Assembly: GCF_000252855.1 (NCBI RefSeq)
Contig: NC_017045.1
Location: 2,100,088-2,164,087 of the forward strand
Source of the DNA: Riemerella anatipestifer ATCC 11845 = DSM 15868
Lineage (GTDB): Bacteria; Bacteroidota; Bacteroidia; Flavobacteriales; Weeksellaceae
Length of the DNA: 64,000 bases
Direction: 5' to 3'
The notes under the pieces are model-generated. The model saw only the letters and a program-made list of their open reading frames with translations, was not told the DNA's origin and did no database searches. Shown here piece by piece: positions 1-8,197 of the stretch. Positions within the stretch are counted from its first letter, which is position 1. Each line of letters begins with the position of its first letter. Both the position numbers and the translations under genes were made by a program.

Positions 1-1
1 A

Positions 2-1807
2 CCACCCGCAGAGGCATTGGAGGAGATTCAGGTGGTGAGAGGAGCGGCTTCGTTGCAATACGGAACACAGTTCGGAGGGTTGCTTAATTTTAAACTAAAA
101 ACGCCAACTAAAACACAACCGTTGGAGCTTATCAGCAGGAATACTTATGCAAGTTTTAATACTTATACGAGTTTCAATGCTTTGAGCGGAACGGTGGGCA
201 AGTGGTCTTATTATACCTTTTTTAATTATAAGCAAGGGGACGGATTTCAAGAAAATTCGGAATATAATGCCAGAAACTTTTATGTTCATTTAAACTATGA
301 GATAACGCCTCAAACAAGTATCAGTACGGAGTTTACCCGTTTTAATTATTTGGCACATCAACCTGGGGGGCTTACCGATTTTCAGTTCTACCAAAACCCT
401 TATCAAAGCAACCGAGCAAGAAATTGGTTTAAAGTGGACTGGAACCTTTGGAATGTGTCATTAAAGCATCAGTTTACCCCTCGTGCCAAATTAAGTTTAA
501 GTGGGTTTGGCTTGGGAGCGTCCCGTTATTCTTTAGGGTATCGTCCGTCCAGAGTTGCAGATGTGGATTATGAAGGGGCTATACGGGATTTGATTACAGG
601 AGATTTTAAGAATTGGGGAGTAGAAGCAAGGTTCCTGCAACAATATGGGAATAAAAACCATACTTTTTTGGTAGGAGGTAAATATTATAAAGCTCAAAAC
701 TCGGGGAAGCAAGGACCGGGAAGTACTTTTTCTGGGGCAGATTTTAACTTTGACCAGACTAATAAAAACTATTTCTTTCAGTCGGATTATAGCTATCCTA
801 ACCGAAATATAGCGGTGTTTTCAGAGAATATATTTAAGTTGGGAGCTTCTTGGTCGGTAGTACCCGGTGTGCGTTGGGAGTTTATAGATACTGGTGCAGA
901 TGGGGCGTACCAAAGGGTGATAGAAGATAATGCAGGAAATGTAATCTATAACAAACGCTTTGAAGAACAAGAGAAACGCCAAAGAAATTTTGCACTATTG
1001 GGATTGGGTGTTTCTTATAAGCCTACCAAAGCGTTTGAATTTTACACTAACTTGTCCCAAAATTACCGCTCTGTAACCTTTAGTGATATTAGAGTAGAAA
1101 ATAATTCCCAAGTGATAGACCCCAACATTAAGGACGAAACAGGCTATACGGGAGATTTGGGGATAAGAGGGAATTGGAAAAATACACTGTCTTACGACAT
1201 CAATATGTTTGGATTGTGGTATAATAACAGAATAGATAATGTTTTTAGAAAAAGGGAAGGCTTGTTCTCCGATGTAGCAAAGGTACGAACTAATGTAGGA
1301 GCGGCATTTATTGCGGGGTTAGAATCGTTGGTAGACGTAAATATCAACAAACTTCTTTTAGGGAATTTGCAACATTGGAAATGGAATTTGTTTTTTAATA
1401 CAGCACTCACGCATTCTCAATATGTAAAGTCCGAGATACCTGGGATTAAGGGCAACCGTGTGGAATATGTACCTAAAGTCAATTTAAAATCGGGGCTTAA
1501 CTTTGGGTACCGTAACTTTTTAGGAAGCCTTTTGTTTACCTATATGTCGGAGCAATTTACCACGGCAACTAATGAACCTACGGATAAAACAGACCATCTG
1601 TGGGGGATACGAGGGAGCATACCAGCTTATAAGCTATTAGATGCCTCTTTTTCGTACCGCATCACACCTAATATCCGATTGGAAACAGGCGTGAATAATG
1701 TACTGAATGAAGTCTATTTTACCCGAAGAGCCACAGGGTATCCAGGACCGGGGATTATTCCTTCCGCTCCTCGCCAATATTATTTCACTTTGGAAATGAA
1801 GCTGTAG
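2..1807 (+). CDS. TonB-dependent receptor, FecA-like (5' end cut by window)
   Basis: Outer-membrane receptor that imports a ferric chelate using TonB energy. The reading frame is open from base 2, so the signal peptide, TonB box and most of the plug lie upstream of the window. The visible part starts at the end of the plug (VRGAASLQYGTQFGG) and continues as a long beta-barrel. The motif HQPGGLTDFQF resembles the FecA (ferric dicitrate) group, and the chain ends in an aromatic-rich strand (YYFTLEMKL), as expected for an outer-membrane barrel. About 600 residues are present. A PepSY membrane protein lies about 1.5 kb downstream, which fits an iron-related neighbourhood. The family is clear; the substrate is inferred. 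Confidence 0.9.
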   Translation, partial: PPAEALEEIQVVRGAASLQYGTQFGGLLNFKLKTPTKTQPLELISRNTYASFNTYTSFNALSGTVGKWSYYTFFNYKQGDGFQENSEYNARNFYVHLNYEITPQTSISTEFTRFNYLAHQPGGLTDFQFYQNPYQSNRARNWFKVDWNLWNVSLKHQFTPRAKLSLSGFGLGASRYSLGYRPSRVADVDYEGAIRDLITGDFKNWGVEARFLQQYGNKNHTFLVGGKYYKAQNSGKQGPGSTFSGADFNFDQTNKNYFFQSDYSYPNRNIAVFSENIFKLGASWSVVPGVRWEFIDTGADGAYQRVIEDNAGNVIYNKRFEEQEKRQRNFALLGLGVSYKPTKAFEFYTNLSQNYRSVTFSDIRVENNSQVIDPNIKDETGYTGDLGIRGNWKNTLSYDINMFGLWYNNRIDNVFRKREGLFSDVAKVRTNVGAAFIAGLESLVDVNINKLLLGNLQHWKWNLFFNTALTHSQYVKSEIPGIKGNRVEYVPKVNLKSGLNFGYRNFLGSLLFTYMSEQFTTATNEPTDKTDHLWGIRGSIPAYKLLDASFSYRITPNIRLETGVNNVLNEVYFTRRATGYPGPGIIPSAPRQYYFTLEMKL

Positions 1808-1850
1808 GCGGTTGGGGATAGGTTGGTTTTATGGAAAATAATATTTTAAT

Positions 1851-1888
1851 GAAAAAGCCGCTGTAACAAATGTTACAACGGCTTTTTC
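1851..1888. terminator. Bidirectional terminator
   Basis: GAAAAAGCCG and CGGCTTTTTC form a long stem, extended by TGTAAC/GTTACA, around a 4-nt loop. A-runs and T-runs on the two sides let it work for both the receptor gene and the convergent LRR gene. Confidence 0.85.
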
Positions 1889-1908
1889 GATATTCTATTT
1901 TTAGTAGT

Positions 1909-3027
1909 TTATTGTTTTATGATTTTTTTGGTTATCATCTTTCCGTCCACTTTTATTGATAGGAGGTAAACTCCTTTTTTTAGGTGATTTAGGTCAATAG
2001 TTTTGCCGTGGGCATTGGATAAAATAAGCGTTCCGGAAGCGTCGTAAAGGTTTATTTCGGAAACTGTTTTCTTGGAAGCAATGTATAGAATATCTTTTAC
2101 AGGGTTAGGATAAAGCGTTACATCATCGCTTGAAGAAGATAAGTTGGAGGTGGACATAGTACCGCAATCTGTATTATAGGTTACACCACTATCTTGTTGC
2201 CACGTAGAACTTACTTTTTCGCCTTCGGTAATTTTTACACAAGTTAAGTTAGGGTTATTGGTAATATCTAATCCCGAAAAATTAGCATAACTTCCGAATG
2301 CAATGTTTAGACTATTGAGGTTATTGCTTGCCAGAGATAAATTAACCAAATCTGGATTTTTACTGGCGTCTAAAGTTTCTATTTTATTATTGCTTAAATC
2401 TACACTTACAAGTTTGGGGTTCTTATCAATGCTGATATTGGTAAGGCTGTTCCCGTAGCAAGATAGGCTGGTAAGTTTTGTATTGTTATCTATGTTTAGC
2501 GAAGTTAGTTGGTTGTTATAGCCTTCTAAGGTAATAAGTTCTGGGTTTTTGCTTAGGTCTATATTACTGATTTGGTTGTCGCCAAAATTTAAAATCTTTA
2601 GCTTTTTGTTTTGGCTTACGTCTAAGGAAGTTAAATTGTTATAGTAGCTGTTTAAATCCTCCAATTCTGTATTTTGACTAATATTTATGGAAGAAATATT
2701 AGACCCTTCTAAGTAAACTCTCTTTAGAGCTTTGTTCCCGCTGAAGTCTATTTCTGTAAGGCTCCCTGTATTGTAGTATAATTGTATTTCTTCCACATTT
2801 TTGAAGGCTTCTAATCCCGTAAGATTGTTGATTTTTTTATCTGATAAATCCAATCTATCAGTTAGGGCTTCTGCCTCTGTTACGCTAATTTCCCCATCGC
2901 CATTTGTATCAATTTTTGGGTAATGCTTAATGAGAGCTTGCTTGAATTCTGAATCAGGAATGTTCACATTTTGAGATAGAACTACGATATGCGATAGTAC
3001 TAATCCACTAAGTAATAATTTTTTCAT
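1909..3027 (-). CDS. Secreted leucine-rich-repeat protein with T9SS sorting domain
   Basis: 372-residue predicted surface or secreted protein. A signal peptide (MKKLLLSGLVLSHIVVLSQ) is followed by an EF-hand-like segment near residue 40 (DTNGDGEISVTEAE). About ten 21-residue leucine-rich repeats of the type 'L..L..S.N..L..LN' cover roughly residues 60-280. The last ~65 residues form a Por secretion-system type A C-terminal sorting domain (LYPNPVKDILYI ... GVYLLSIKVDGK), which directs export through the type IX system. LRR proteins of this type usually bind proteins or glycans; the ligand here is unknown. It is a single gene sharing a terminator with the upstream receptor. Confidence 0.9.
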   Translation of the reverse strand: MKKLLLSGLVLSHIVVLSQNVNIPDSEFKQALIKHYPKIDTNGDGEISVTEAEALTDRLDLSDKKINNLTGLEAFKNVEEIQLYYNTGSLTEIDFSGNKALKRVYLEGSNISSINISQNTELEDLNSYYNNLTSLDVSQNKKLKILNFGDNQISNIDLSKNPELITLEGYNNQLTSLNIDNNTKLTSLSCYGNSLTNISIDKNPKLVSVDLSNNKIETLDASKNPDLVNLSLASNNLNSLNIAFGSYANFSGLDITNNPNLTCVKITEGEKVSSTWQQDSGVTYNTDCGTMSTSNLSSSSDDVTLYPNPVKDILYIASKKTVSEINLYDASGTLILSNAHGKTIDLNHLKKGVYLLSIKVDGKMITKKIIKQ

Positions 3028-3292
3028 ATTTGCTTATTTAGATTTTGTAAAAATAAAAATAACGATAAAGAAAATCCTAATTAAATACCTACGAAAGGAT
3101 ATATTATGATAAATATCAGTTTTAATAAGTTCAGTAGTTTGATTGTGAATGATAGATATTGTGAAGAATTCTAACGCATATAAGTTTTTTCTATATAAAA
3201 TATAAAAGGATAAAAATGGAGAATGGTTCATCTTTTTTTAGGTCTGGTGAAAGCATCTTTATTATGATGAAGCAGGTTTTGTAAAGTTATGT

Positions 3293-3300
3293 TATATTTG
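3293..3300 (+). promoter_or_regulatory. -7 box upstream of the PepSY gene
   Basis: TATATTTG matches the Bacteroidota -7 consensus TAnnTTTG and lies 63 nt before the PepSY start. No good -33 TTG is at the expected spacing. The rest of the 3028-3362 gap shows nothing recognisable. Confidence 0.45.
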
Positions 3301-3362
3301 TCCCAGTGATTTTAGGGGGACTAATGACCAGATTTTGCTTACTAATTGTGAAATAGATAAAG

Positions 3363-3935
3363 ATGATACAGAAAGACAAAAGAAAGAAACAAGCTGCACT
3401 ACTTAGGAATTTTAGAAAAATACATAGGATAACAGGAGCTTTACTATTTGTATTTTTCTTTTTTATATCCGTTTCGGGGCTTCTGTTGGGTTGGAAAAAG
3501 CATAGTGGCGGGCTTATTCTGTCTAAATCCTACAAAGGCACTTCCATCGAACTCAAAGACTGGCTTCCGTTGGACAGTCTGCACCGTAATGCTTGTAAAA
3601 TATTGCACGATTCTATTTCGCCAGACTTATCTCTTGAGTTGGATAGGATAGATGTCCGCAAGGATAAGGGTATGGTAAAGTTTGTATTCAGCCATCATTT
3701 TTGGGGCGTTCAGCTTGATGGTTCTACGGGAAAGCTATTGCATATTGAACGGAGGCGCTCGGATTATCTTGAAAAAATCCACGATGGTTCTATTATCGAC
3801 TTTTATTTGGGAACCGATGGCAGTCTGTTTAAACTAATATACACCACCGTCATGGGGATTGCTCTTTTGATATTTACGATTACAGGCTTTTGGCTTTGGT
3901 ATGGTCCTAAAAGAATGAGAAAGATTGCCAGATAA
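3363..3935 (+). CDS. PepSY-domain membrane protein
   Basis: 190-residue inner-membrane protein. One transmembrane helix lies near residues 22-48 (LLFVFFFFISVSGLLLGW), a periplasmic PepSY-like segment covers about 50-150, and a second helix is near 160-182 (MGIALLIFTITGFWLWYG). The C-terminal 'GFWLWYGPKRMRK' is typical of PepSY-associated proteins, many of which occur beside siderophore receptors and are linked to ferric reductase activity. It is shorter than the usual four-helix members, so it is probably a two-helix version. The ATG is the first in-frame start and follows a -7 box. The exact role is unknown. Confidence 0.8.
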   Translation: MIQKDKRKKQAALLRNFRKIHRITGALLFVFFFFISVSGLLLGWKKHSGGLILSKSYKGTSIELKDWLPLDSLHRNACKILHDSISPDLSLELDRIDVRKDKGMVKFVFSHHFWGVQLDGSTGKLLHIERRRSDYLEKIHDGSIIDFYLGTDGSLFKLIYTTVMGIALLIFTITGFWLWYGPKRMRKIAR

Positions 3936-3968
3936 TAGTTAATAGTAGGATTACCAACACTTATAATA

Positions 3969-4004
3969 AATCAAGGCTGGTTCTATACAGAACCAGCCTT
4001 GATT
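3969..4004 (+). terminator. Intrinsic terminator
   Basis: A 16-bp perfect stem (AATCAAGGCTGGTTCT with its complement) around a 4-nt loop, followed by TTAT. It lies just after the PepSY gene. Confidence 0.8.
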
Positions 4005-4010
4005 TTATCT

Positions 4011-4050
4011 AAAAGGAGGCTTCTAATTGGTAAAGAGGAAGCCTCCTTTT
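4011..4050. terminator. Second hairpin, terminator for the minus-strand operon
   Basis: AAAAGGAGGCTTC pairs perfectly with GAAGCCTCCTTTT. On the minus strand it follows the HU-like gene and has an A/T-rich flank. A degenerate third copy of the arm (AAGAAGCTTCCTTTT) follows at about 4058-4072. Confidence 0.6.
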
Positions 4051-4162
4051 AGACAAAAAGAAGCTTCCTTTTGTAATGCCTATGGCTAGGGACTTTCCGA
4101 AGATAGGTTAAGTAGGCTAAAAAACCTGCGGTAGTTTTTTTAAGGCGTATAGATGGGGCGGG

Positions 4163-4549
4163 TTATTTCGCTTTTTCAAAGCCTGCCGCAGTCATACTAT
4201 CTAAGATGCGTTTACCGGGGTGATAGTTTACGCCTACCGATTTAATGAGACTTTGATTAAAATCTTTCTCCGTAGCCGCTCCGCCACTGCTAAGGGTAGG
4301 ATAGAGGGTGCCTAGCTTTTCTAAACGAACCATATAGCCATTGGCTAAGGCTTCTTGGGCTACATTTTCTAAAGCAACCAATACCCCTTTGATATCCGCC
4401 TCACTTAGAGCAGAGAATTTTTCTATTTGTTTTACCATATCGTCTATGGTGAGCTCGCCTGCACTTACAGCTTGGGCATACCATTTTTTAATGCCACCAC
4501 CTGCTACCCCAGGCTGTGGTTTTTCTACTACTGTGAATTTTATTGCCAT
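4163..4549 (-). CDS. HU-like DNA-binding protein
   Basis: 128-residue protein of the Bacteroidota 'HU-related' family. These are divergent HU/IHF-fold proteins with an N-terminal extension. The visible signature is the core KPQPGVAGGGIKKWYAQ, followed by helices and the arm region (MVRLEKLGTLYPTLSSGG). It lies 30 nt downstream of the secreted VGINT-type protein and is probably co-transcribed with it. The same pairing, a VGINT protein followed by a protein with an HU-like domain, occurs at 38419-39713. DNA binding is likely from family knowledge; its role in this operon is unknown. Confidence 0.8.
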   Translation of the reverse strand: MAIKFTVVEKPQPGVAGGGIKKWYAQAVSAGELTIDDMVKQIEKFSALSEADIKGVLVALENVAQEALANGYMVRLEKLGTLYPTLSSGGAATEKDFNQSLIKSVGVNYHPGKRILDSMTAAGFEKAK

Positions 4550-4579
4550 AATTTATTAAGTTTATATTGTGGTTTATTT

Positions 4580-6343
4580 TTAATTATTAAGAAGTACCCA
4601 ACCTGTGGATTTACAACCATAAAAATTATCACTCTCAAACTTGATAGCCCCATAGTTTGCAGAAGTACAAGTACTAGTAGTGGTGCCTATTTTTATAGCT
4701 CCAGCTATTTCTAATTTTTCACTTGGGGTGGTTATTCCTATCCCCATATTACCATTAGCTTGTATTCTCATCTTTTCCGTAGGTAAGGTAAGGTTGGGAT
4801 TGGTTCCAGGTGTAGGGCTTTGGGTTTTAAATATCAGGTTAGATCCCCCATCTCCAGAGCCATTCATTTGATCTATAATTTGTGAAGTAGCGATTCTTGT
4901 TTCAATATTATTGGAGTCTATTATTTTTTTACTAGAGCCATTTTGAAATTCTAAGATGGCTTCTTGATTAGCTGCCCATTTATCGTTTCTTAATGATAGT
5001 TTATCTCCTAATGAGCTACTTCCTGCATTGGTATAGATAGCATAATTACCATTTGAACCACCAGAAATATTCTCTACAAATACCCCATAATTATTTATTG
5101 GAGCAGTTGCAACTGTTGGGTCAGCTACTGTACTTCCAGCATAAACCCCTGATTGGGTTTTATACTGAGTCCTACCTGAATTATAAACAGTAAAACAACC
5201 CGCCACTAATCGCTCTCCAACAAAAGTGGTATTTCCAGAGTCTTTGCCTACAGAAACCTGTCCTATAGTTCCATATACATTAGTATTTAAGCCTTTACTT
5301 CCGATATTTGAAAAGAAATATCCTCCTACGGCGTTAGTTACATTCCCTGTAGCCGCAGGTTTTAAAAAAGCGGTGCCCTGTGAACCATACAGATTATCTA
5401 CATTTCCAGAGGTATCAAACGAAGCTTGTAGAAAACCCCCTCTTAAAGTGCCTGCTGACTGACCATTCCCCACATTTCCATAAGATTGTATTCCATCTAA
5501 AATAGAAACAGTTCCTCCTCCAATAGCATTGGCAAGAAATGTAGACCCTAACACTGAACTATAACTATTATTATTCCCTTCAAGAATATCTATTTGGTTT
5601 CTGCCTCCCACAACACCCACGCCTGGTTGATACTGGTCTGAACTAGAAATACTTAAAAAATTACTCCTTTGGTTTTTCAGATAGATTGAAGCACCTGTAA
5701 TAGGATGTTTAAAGGTATTTAGTGGTAAATTATCCAAGGTATCATACATAGAGACTTTCCCTCTAGCTGTTCCTTTGTAGGGTGTTGGGATATATTTTGT
5801 AATCACTCCCTTTACAGGGTCAGTTGCTGTAATTGCGAATATAACATCATCATCTTCAGAATGTCCTCCGTTGTAGGCTACCCCATTTTCATCATAATAC
5901 ACCTTGTTATTAAAGGGTGGTGTACCACTTCTCTTAAGCTCTATTCTTTTATTAGTGGGATTATATACCCACTCTTGCCCCTCTTTGCCTGCAGTTTTTA
6001 CCCATTTGGTACCATTCCAAAAATAGTAGCCTTTTTCGGTAATGTCTATCACTTTGGCATCTGCTGGCGTGGTGGTATAGTCGCTTAAATCATTTACATA
6101 GATAAGGGTAGATTCTTTAATACTGGTATTTCCACCCATTTGTAGAGTTTTGTTAATACTCACATTAGGGATAACAAGCCCCTCCAAGGTATTGTTAGTA
6201 TTATCAGATTTACCTTTAATTTCTAAAGTAGCGTTGGGTTTATCGGTGTTAATTCCCACTTTGCCACTGTAATCTTGTCCGTAGTAAGCTACAAAGCTTA
6301 AACCTAAAAAGGCGAACACACTCAATTTGGTTGTTGTTTTCAT
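4580..6343 (-). CDS. Large secreted VGINT-type surface protein
   Basis: 587-residue secreted protein. A signal peptide ends near residue 23 (...VAYYGQ) and is followed by GKVGINTDKPNATLEIKG, a motif common at the N-termini of Bacteroidota surface proteins that resemble phage tail fibres. The middle is rich in Gly, Asn and Ser and looks like beta-rich fibre. A second copy of the motif (GNMGIGITTPSEKLEIAG) occurs near residue 535. The C-terminus (CTSANYGAIKF ... GCKSTGWVLLN) has two cysteines and resembles the smaller paralogue at 39168-39713. It is expressed from a long leader with its own promoter. It is probably an adhesin or outer-surface fibre; no enzymatic motif is visible. Confidence 0.75.
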   Translation of the reverse strand: MKTTTKLSVFAFLGLSFVAYYGQDYSGKVGINTDKPNATLEIKGKSDNTNNTLEGLVIPNVSINKTLQMGGNTSIKESTLIYVNDLSDYTTTPADAKVIDITEKGYYFWNGTKWVKTAGKEGQEWVYNPTNKRIELKRSGTPPFNNKVYYDENGVAYNGGHSEDDDVIFAITATDPVKGVITKYIPTPYKGTARGKVSMYDTLDNLPLNTFKHPITGASIYLKNQRSNFLSISSSDQYQPGVGVVGGRNQIDILEGNNNSYSSVLGSTFLANAIGGGTVSILDGIQSYGNVGNGQSAGTLRGGFLQASFDTSGNVDNLYGSQGTAFLKPAATGNVTNAVGGYFFSNIGSKGLNTNVYGTIGQVSVGKDSGNTTFVGERLVAGCFTVYNSGRTQYKTQSGVYAGSTVADPTVATAPINNYGVFVENISGGSNGNYAIYTNAGSSSLGDKLSLRNDKWAANQEAILEFQNGSSKKIIDSNNIETRIATSQIIDQMNGSGDGGSNLIFKTQSPTPGTNPNLTLPTEKMRIQANGNMGIGITTPSEKLEIAGAIKIGTTTSTCTSANYGAIKFESDNFYGCKSTGWVLLNN

Positions 6344-6872
6344 AAAATTTAATTTTAAAATTGTTGATATTTAATTGTTTAAGATTATAGATGTTAGATA
6401 TTGGATTTTAGACTTAAGGGTTGAGGTGATACTAAGTTCTAACCTTAAAAAACGCCTTCCCTCTCTAAACACACACAGAACGAGAGGAAAGGCTAATACA
6501 GAAAGAGCAAAATACTCTCTCTGAACACTAAAAGCACCTAACAAGAACGACCATGTTGTAAGACAAAACAATGGTACTTTTAGTAAATAAGTATGAAAGC
6601 TAAAATTAGAATAGGATAAACACGAAAAGCTCCGAATGGTAGTTATTGGAAGAAGTTGGTTAAGCCTAAATTTAGGACTAATGATTAACGACGAAAATCT
6701 ATATAAAAAGTAATATAATAGAACGCGTAGGCACGGTACTATTTGTGTGTATTTACACAATTATTTGGCTGTTCCAAATAATTGGGACACTTTTTTACAC
6801 TTGGTTGTATGTTTTTGATATAGTGGGTCATAAAACTGGGGCAAATGTATAAGCTATTTTTTAGATATGCAA
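6344..6872 (-). promoter_or_regulatory. Long structured leader with promoter, short uORF and terminator-like hairpin (copy 1)
   Basis: On the minus strand the promoter is TTG-N20-TACATTTG (6842-6872). An ATG at 6831 opens a 30-codon frame ending at 6739, which reads across a palindrome (AATTATTTGG ... CCAAATAATT). A second frame, open from 6760 to 6371, crosses a hairpin at 6454-6493 (GCCTTTCCTCTC ... GAGAGGGAAGGC) that is followed by six T residues, like an intrinsic terminator. The arrangement is repeated at 39714-40241. The encoded leader frame keeps an ungapped 50-residue match to that copy (shared FLLGAFS and LAFPLVLCVFR). It is probably an attenuator-type leader. Confidence 0.65.
6739..6831 (-). 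CDS. Putative leader peptide (uORF), copy 1
   Basis: 30-residue frame starting about 11 nt after the -7 box, so the transcript would be almost leaderless. Its sequence (IQPSVKKCPNYLEQPNNCVN) matches the copy-2 frame at 40199 without gaps. It stops with TAG just after a short ACACAC tract, at the place where copy 2 has 39 dinucleotide units. It may simply be a by-product of a conserved palindrome; translation is unproven. Confidence 0.35.
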   Translation of the reverse strand: MTHYIKNIQPSVKKCPNYLEQPNNCVNTHK

Positions 6873-6895
6873 GTTTTAGGAGTTTGTTTTTTCTT

Positions 6896-8197
6896 TCAGA
6901 GGATACCATTATCCAATAGTTTTGCTAAAGACTGGGCTAAATTTTTTCTAGAAAAAGCAGAAATATCTTGTGGAGCTTTAGTAAAATCGGTTTGTTTCCA
7001 AAGCTGGTATTGCTGTAATAAGTACTGCTTTAAAGAGGTTTTGTCTTGGTAAGAAAAATGTTTGCCTGTTTGGGTTTCTTCTAATATCTTCTCTACATCA
7101 GCTTGGGCAGGTCCAAAGGAAATAATGGTATTTCTAGAAGCAAGATATTCAAATATTTTACCGGGAATAATCCCTTTAGAAGACTCTTGTGGGAAGTTGG
7201 TTATAAGAAGTAGCGTAGAATGATGCATCTCTTCCACGGCTTTATGGTGTGGGAGGTATCCTAAATCGTTAATGTGGTTTTTAAGAGGCGTGTGTTCCCA
7301 ACTTTCGGAGATTTTGGTATCAATTCTACCCACCAGTTTTAGCTCAAAGTCGGCTTTAAAATCGGTAGATTCATTAAGTAGTTCATTTAGCGTTTCCCAT
7401 AGTATTTCAGGGTTTCGCAGTTGTTCTAATACCCCAATATAGCTTAGTGTAAATTTGGTTTTGGGCTTTCTCTCGGTGGTATTGAGGGCTTCAGAATCGT
7501 AGCCATTGGTAATACATACCGCATTTGCCCCTTTTTTTCTAAAGTTTTGGGCATCGGTATAGCTGGTAGCAAGGGTAATATCCGCATGATTAAATACCTT
7601 CTGCTCCAGCTCCCGATGTTTTTTATCGGCTATTTTGGAGAGTTTAAGGTGTTTGTAGTAGGATATTTCTGTCCAAGGGTCACGGAAATCGGCAATCCAT
7701 TTTAATTTTGGAAACTCTTTCTTGAGTTTAAGTCCAATTAAGTGCAGGGAGTGTGGTGGTCCTGTAGTTACTAAAGCATCAAAATGATGTTCCTCTAAAT
7801 ATTTTTTTAGAAACTTTACAGAAGGATTTACCCAAAATACTCTAGCATCAGGAATAAAAAAGTTTCCTCTTATCCAAATAGAAAGTTTAGATTTCCAACT
7901 TTGATTAGTGCCAATATCAAACTGTCCTGTCTTAAATTTTTTGTTGTTTTTGTTGAGTTTTTCGGCAATTTGGTAAGGCTCCCAGATTTTTGTTTTTATA
8001 ACATCAATATCTTTTGGTACTTCTTTTAATAGGCTATCGTCTAATAAAGGATAGCTTGGGTTTTCTGGAACAAATAAGGTGGGTTGCCACCCAAACTCTG
8101 GGAGGTATTTGGCGAATTTGAGCCATCGTTGTACCCCTGGACCTCCTGCGGGAGGCCAGTAATAAGAGATGATAAGTATTTTTTTAGGCTGTGGCAT
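6896..8197 (-). CDS. Glycosyltransferase, GT-B fold, family 4-like
   Basis: 433-residue cytoplasmic or peripheral glycosyltransferase. The N-terminus (ILIISYYWPPAGGPGVQRW) is the acceptor-domain signature of family-4 enzymes with 'GG.gvq'. The middle has IADFRDPWTE, and the C-terminal nucleotide-sugar domain has the E..P.K..EY motif (GIIPGKIFEYLASRNTI). Its start overlaps the 3' end of the YfhO gene by 14 nt, so the two are translationally coupled. This links it to envelope polysaccharide or glycolipid assembly. Donor and acceptor cannot be read from the sequence. Confidence 0.88.
   Translation of the reverse strand: MPQPKKILIISYYWPPAGGPGVQRWLKFAKYLPEFGWQPTLFVPENPSYPLLDDSLLKEVPKDIDVIKTKIWEPYQIAEKLNKNNKKFKTGQFDIGTNQSWKSKLSIWIRGNFFIPDARVFWVNPSVKFLKKYLEEHHFDALVTTGPPHSLHLIGLKLKKEFPKLKWIADFRDPWTEISYYKHLKLSKIADKKHRELEQKVFNHADITLATSYTDAQNFRKKGANAVCITNGYDSEALNTTERKPKTKFTLSYIGVLEQLRNPEILWETLNELLNESTDFKADFELKLVGRIDTKISESWEHTPLKNHINDLGYLPHHKAVEEMHHSTLLLITNFPQESSKGIIPGKIFEYLASRNTIISFGPAQADVEKILEETQTGKHFSYQDKTSLKQYLLQQYQLWKQTDFTKAPQDISAFSRKNLAQSLAKLLDNGIL

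Noticed and set aside
3034..3231. 65-residue minus-strand ORF upstream of the LRR gene
   Set aside because: AT-rich, low-complexity translation without motif or leader; judged a chance frame.
4580..6343. Prophage tail fibre
   Set aside because: The VGINT motifs resemble fibre proteins, but there is a secretory signal peptide and no other phage gene nearby, and a paralogous two-gene unit exists at 38419-39713.
6371..6760. 129-residue minus-strand protein gene
   Set aside because: It starts at a TTG inside the leader and overlaps the palindrome and hairpin. It is treated as part of the leader frame, not as a separate protein.
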